64,000 nucleotides of DNA from Pseudoalteromonas arabiensis (lineage in GTDB: Bacteria; Pseudomonadota; Gammaproteobacteria; Enterobacterales; Alteromonadaceae): contig NZ_LRUF01000026.1 of assembly GCF_001550155.1 (NCBI RefSeq), forward strand, positions 62,001-126,000, given 5' to 3'. The notes beneath the pieces are model-generated. The model was not told the DNA's origin and made no database searches. It worked only from the letters and a program-made list of their open reading frames with translations. The translations under genes were made by a program, and so were the position numbers. Positions 61,488-64,000 of the stretch are shown one piece after another (position 1 is the first letter of the stretch; each line of letters opens with the position of its first letter).

Positions 61488-62804
61488 TTACTTGTTAAGT
61501 GCCAGTTGTAGCTCACGATTGCGTTCAAGCTGCGCTAAGAAGTTGTCGGCAATTGGTTTAAACTTAGCTAACTCATCGCGTGGTAGTGGCTCTGACTTAG
61601 GCAGTTTAACTGTTTTAGGATTGCGGTGAACGCCATTTACTAAAAATTCATAATGTAAATGAGGGCCTGTAACACGACCTGTAGCACCAACGGTACCAAT
61701 CTTTTGACCTTGTTTTACTTTTTGACCTGTTTTAACAAGCTTTTTGTTCAAGTGTAAGTATTTAGTCACGTATTGAGTGCCGTGGCTAATAAATACATAG
61801 TTACCGTTATACTTACTGTAGCCAGCTTTAACCACTTTACCATTACCAGCAGAAACCACCGGTGTCCCCGTACGAGCAGCGTAGTCAATACCATTATGCG
61901 GCTTAACAGTCTTCGTTACTGGATGTAAGCGACGCGGATTAAAGCTTGAGCTGATATATTTAAAGTTAACAGGGGCACGTAAGAATGCTTTTTTCATACT
62001 GCGGCCTTCCGGTGTGTAGAAGTTTCCATCAGTATGACGAATTGCAGAATAGCGTTCGCCTTGGTTGATAAATTCAGCGGCAATTATTTTGCCGTCGCCT
62101 ATGTACTCGCCATCAACATAATGCGCTTCGTAAATAAGACCAAACTGGTCGCCTTTACGAATGTCGTTAGCAAAGTCAACATCCCAACCAAAGATGTCAG
62201 CAAAATTCATTATTTGGCGTTCACTTAACCCAGCGGCGATACCTGAGGTCCAAAAGCTATTGCTGATTTCGCCACCGGCCGACTTACTTAAGGTTTCGAT
62301 TTCTTTACTATCGATTGCCGTGTCGTAGTTACCTTCATCATTTAAAGTAACGTACAGAGTATCGGTTTTTGAAATTACATAACGAAGCTGTGCAAGAGAA
62401 CCGTCTTCAGCTGTAGCAAAACTCAAAATTTCACCAGGGTGAATTTTGGTTAATTTACGCGTTTCGGCATTTGTGTTGATTAGTTTATGTAATGTTTGCG
62501 CTGAAAAGCCCGCGCGTTTGAAAATAAGTGCTAGATTATCGCCGTTACGTACTTGATGATCGACAAGGTCGTATTCTGGTAATTTAGCAGCTGCTTGCTC
62601 TGAATTTAGTTCAGTTAGTTTTTCGTTATCATCAACTTTAACTTGTAATTCGTAGCGTTTGCCAATTTCAAGTGCGTCGGCACTGTTATCCTTTGAAGCG
62701 GTGGCTTTTTCTGACGGTAATAATGCTAAGCCGATAATAGCAGAAACCAAACCGAGAATAAGCAGTTTGTGTTTTTTGGGGAGTTTATGCACTACGTGAA
62801 CCAT
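61488..62804 (-). CDS. M23 family peptidoglycan endopeptidase (MepM-like)
   Basis: 438 residues. N-terminal signal anchor (residues 13-28, KLLILGLVSAIIGLAL), an OapA/LysM-like region (VRNGDNLALIFKRAGFSAQTLHKL, quoted in part: NGDNLALIFKRAGF), and a C-terminal M23 domain with zinc ligands in PHNGIDYAA and GPHLHYEF (about residues 303 and 383). Cuts cross-links in the periplasm to let new wall be inserted. Divergent from tyrS, an arrangement common in gammaproteobacteria. Confidence 0.92.
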   Translation of the reverse strand: MVHVVHKLPKKHKLLILGLVSAIIGLALLPSEKATASKDNSADALEIGKRYELQVKVDDNEKLTELNSEQAAAKLPEYDLVDHQVRNGDNLALIFKRAGFSAQTLHKLINTNAETRKLTKIHPGEILSFATAEDGSLAQLRYVISKTDTLYVTLNDEGNYDTAIDSKEIETLSKSAGGEISNSFWTSGIAAGLSERQIMNFADIFGWDVDFANDIRKGDQFGLIYEAHYVDGEYIGDGKIIAAEFINQGERYSAIRHTDGNFYTPEGRSMKKAFLRAPVNFKYISSSFNPRRLHPVTKTVKPHNGIDYAARTGTPVVSAGNGKVVKAGYSKYNGNYVFISHGTQYVTKYLHLNKKLVKTGQKVKQGQKIGTVGATGRVTGPHLHYEFLVNGVHRNPKTVKLPKSEPLPRDELAKFKPIADNFLAQLERNRELQLALNK

Positions 62805-63202
62805 AACGTGCCTTTTTCTGCTGTCAAGAAAATTAATTACTAATATTGCAGGATATACCTAAAATAGAGCAAATACCAGTGTTTTGTAGATTTAAACTAG
62901 CGCTATTTTACGCTAGAATTGCTCAGCGTGTTAATCTTTTTTGGTTAAATTTGCAGCATATGTCTGATGTTAAGCTAAATATGCATTAGTTAACTAAAGT
63001 ACCTTCATAAAAATGCAATAACGCGGTATAAAGAACAATCACGCGCGCTGCTCCACTAAGCTGATGCTTAAAATACTTAAGTTGGCTTGCTCTTGGTGCA
63101 GCTTTTCTGGAGCTAACTTGCTAAATTTAATCATTTTTAGCTCTATTTTTAACCCTGATAGGCCACCACGCCCGGTAAGCTGAATTTTTGGAGTAATACA
63201 CA
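62805..63202. other. mepM-like / tyrS divergent intergenic region, 398 bp
   Basis: Contains the promoters of the two divergent genes. One small palindrome has arms CTAGCG (62897-62902) and CGCTAG (62911-62916). No supportable gene. Confidence 0.5.
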
Positions 63203-64000
63203 GTGGATTTACAAACCGCTCTAGCTGAGATAAAACGCGGTGCAGAAGAGATATTAATTGAAGACGAATTAGTTGAAAAACTAAAGTCTGGTAAAAAGCT
63301 TAAAATTAAAGCGGGTTTCGATCCAACGGCGCCTGATCTGCATTTAGGTCATACAGTTTTAATTAATAAAATGAAAACCTTTCAAGACTTAGGTCATGAG
63401 GTTATTTTCCTTATTGGTGACTTTACTGGCATGATCGGCGACCCAACGGGTAAAAATGTGACGCGTAAGCCGTTAACTCGTGAAGATGTACTTGCTAATG
63501 CAGAAACATATAAAGAGCAAGTATTTAAGATTCTAGATCCTGCAAAAACAACGGTTGCATTTAATTCTACTTGGATGGAAAACTTAGGTGCAGCAGGTAT
63601 GATCAAACTGGCTGCGCGTCAAACAGTAGCACGTATGCTAGAACGTGATGACTTCAAAAAGCGTTATGCCGGTGGTCAATCAATTGCTATCCACGAATTT
63701 TTATACCCACTGGTACAAGGGTGGGATTCAGTTGCATTAGAAGCAGATGTTGAGCTTGGCGGTACAGATCAACGTTTCAACCTACTCATGGGCCGAGAGC
63801 TACAAAAAGATGAAGGTCAAAAACCACAAACAGTGCTAATGATGCCACTGCTTGAAGGTACTGACGGCGTTCAGAAAATGTCTAAGTCATTAGGTAACTA
63901 CATTGGTATTACTGATGAGCCAAACGATATGTTTGGTAAAGTGATGTCTATTAGCGATGAGCTAATGTGGCGCTACTATGACTTATTAAGCGCATTATCA
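63203..64000 (+). CDS. tyrS: tyrosyl-tRNA synthetase (3' end outside the window)
   Basis: First 266 codons, GTG start with GGAG nine bases ahead. Class I synthetase: HIGH-like HLGH (residues 47-50) after FDPTAPDLHLGHT, tyrosine-pocket GGTDQRFN and KMSKS (about residues 226-230). The KMSKS form shows that this is the TyrRS-2/TyrZ type, not the E. coli type with KFGKT. It attaches tyrosine to tRNA-Tyr. Confidence 0.94.
   Translation, partial: MDLQTALAEIKRGAEEILIEDELVEKLKSGKKLKIKAGFDPTAPDLHLGHTVLINKMKTFQDLGHEVIFLIGDFTGMIGDPTGKNVTRKPLTREDVLANAETYKEQVFKILDPAKTTVAFNSTWMENLGAAGMIKLAARQTVARMLERDDFKKRYAGGQSIAIHEFLYPLVQGWDSVALEADVELGGTDQRFNLLMGRELQKDEGQKPQTVLMMPLLEGTDGVQKMSKSLGNYIGITDEPNDMFGKVMSISDELMWRYYDLLSALS

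Overview
The window looks like chromosome from a marine gammaproteobacterium of the Alteromonadales, most likely Pseudoalteromonas. This is inferred from the A+T-rich but not extreme composition, from MetA/MetH/EttA/HrpB proteins close to the enterobacterial forms but diverged from them, and from a lateral-type flagellar locus arranged as in Vibrio and its relatives. No rRNA, tRNA or CRISPR array was seen.

Layout. (1) 1-10970: accessory, A+T-rich locus. It holds the 3' part of a very large Rhs/YD-repeat polymorphic toxin with its probable immunity gene, a broken small secreted-protein gene, an IS630-family insertion sequence, a promoterless second Rhs toxin tip with its own probable immunity gene, and a decayed repeat of the first toxin end plus a second copy of the first immunity gene. 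Two sets of direct repeats tie these modules together. (2) 11020-14664 (minus strand): histone-deacetylase-like hydrolase, PilZ protein, thioredoxin-like lipid-free exported protein, EttA. (3) 15048-19727: metA and a methionine synthase split cleanly into two genes, preceded by tandem MetJ boxes and closed by a terminator. (4) 19805-20549 (minus): a CHMI-like tautomerase with a probable AUA start, and a small zinc-ribbon protein. (5) 20859-55079: a complete lateral flagellar system in one block: flgA-flgM-flgN on the minus strand, then flgBCDEFGHIJKL, an unknown Q-rich gene, one flagellin, fliD-fliS, fliT-like, fliK-fliL-fliA-motA-motB-PilZ-fliM-fliN-fliP-fliQ-fliR-flhB-flhA, then motY, a sigma-54 activator (lafK type), and fliEFGHIJ. 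(6) 55344-56384: a membrane diguanylate cyclase immediately after the flagellar block. (7) 56551-64000: small hypothetical genes, a GNAT-like protein, CsbD, HrpB, an M23 peptidoglycan peptidase and the start of tyrS.

How the parts work together. The most interesting point is the region between flhA and motY (47082-47397). It contains a recognisable GEMM (cyclic-di-GMP-I) riboswitch aptamer ahead of motY-lafK-fliEFGHIJ, behind a -10 box that is overlapped by a palindrome. The same locus encodes a PilZ protein inside the motor/switch operon and a diguanylate cyclase at its 3' end. Taken together this suggests that cyclic-di-GMP directly gates the regulator of the lateral flagellum through RNA, and motor function through PilZ. 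The second major feature is the Rhs toxin-tip array, in which direct repeats would let the main Rhs gene exchange its tip by recombination.
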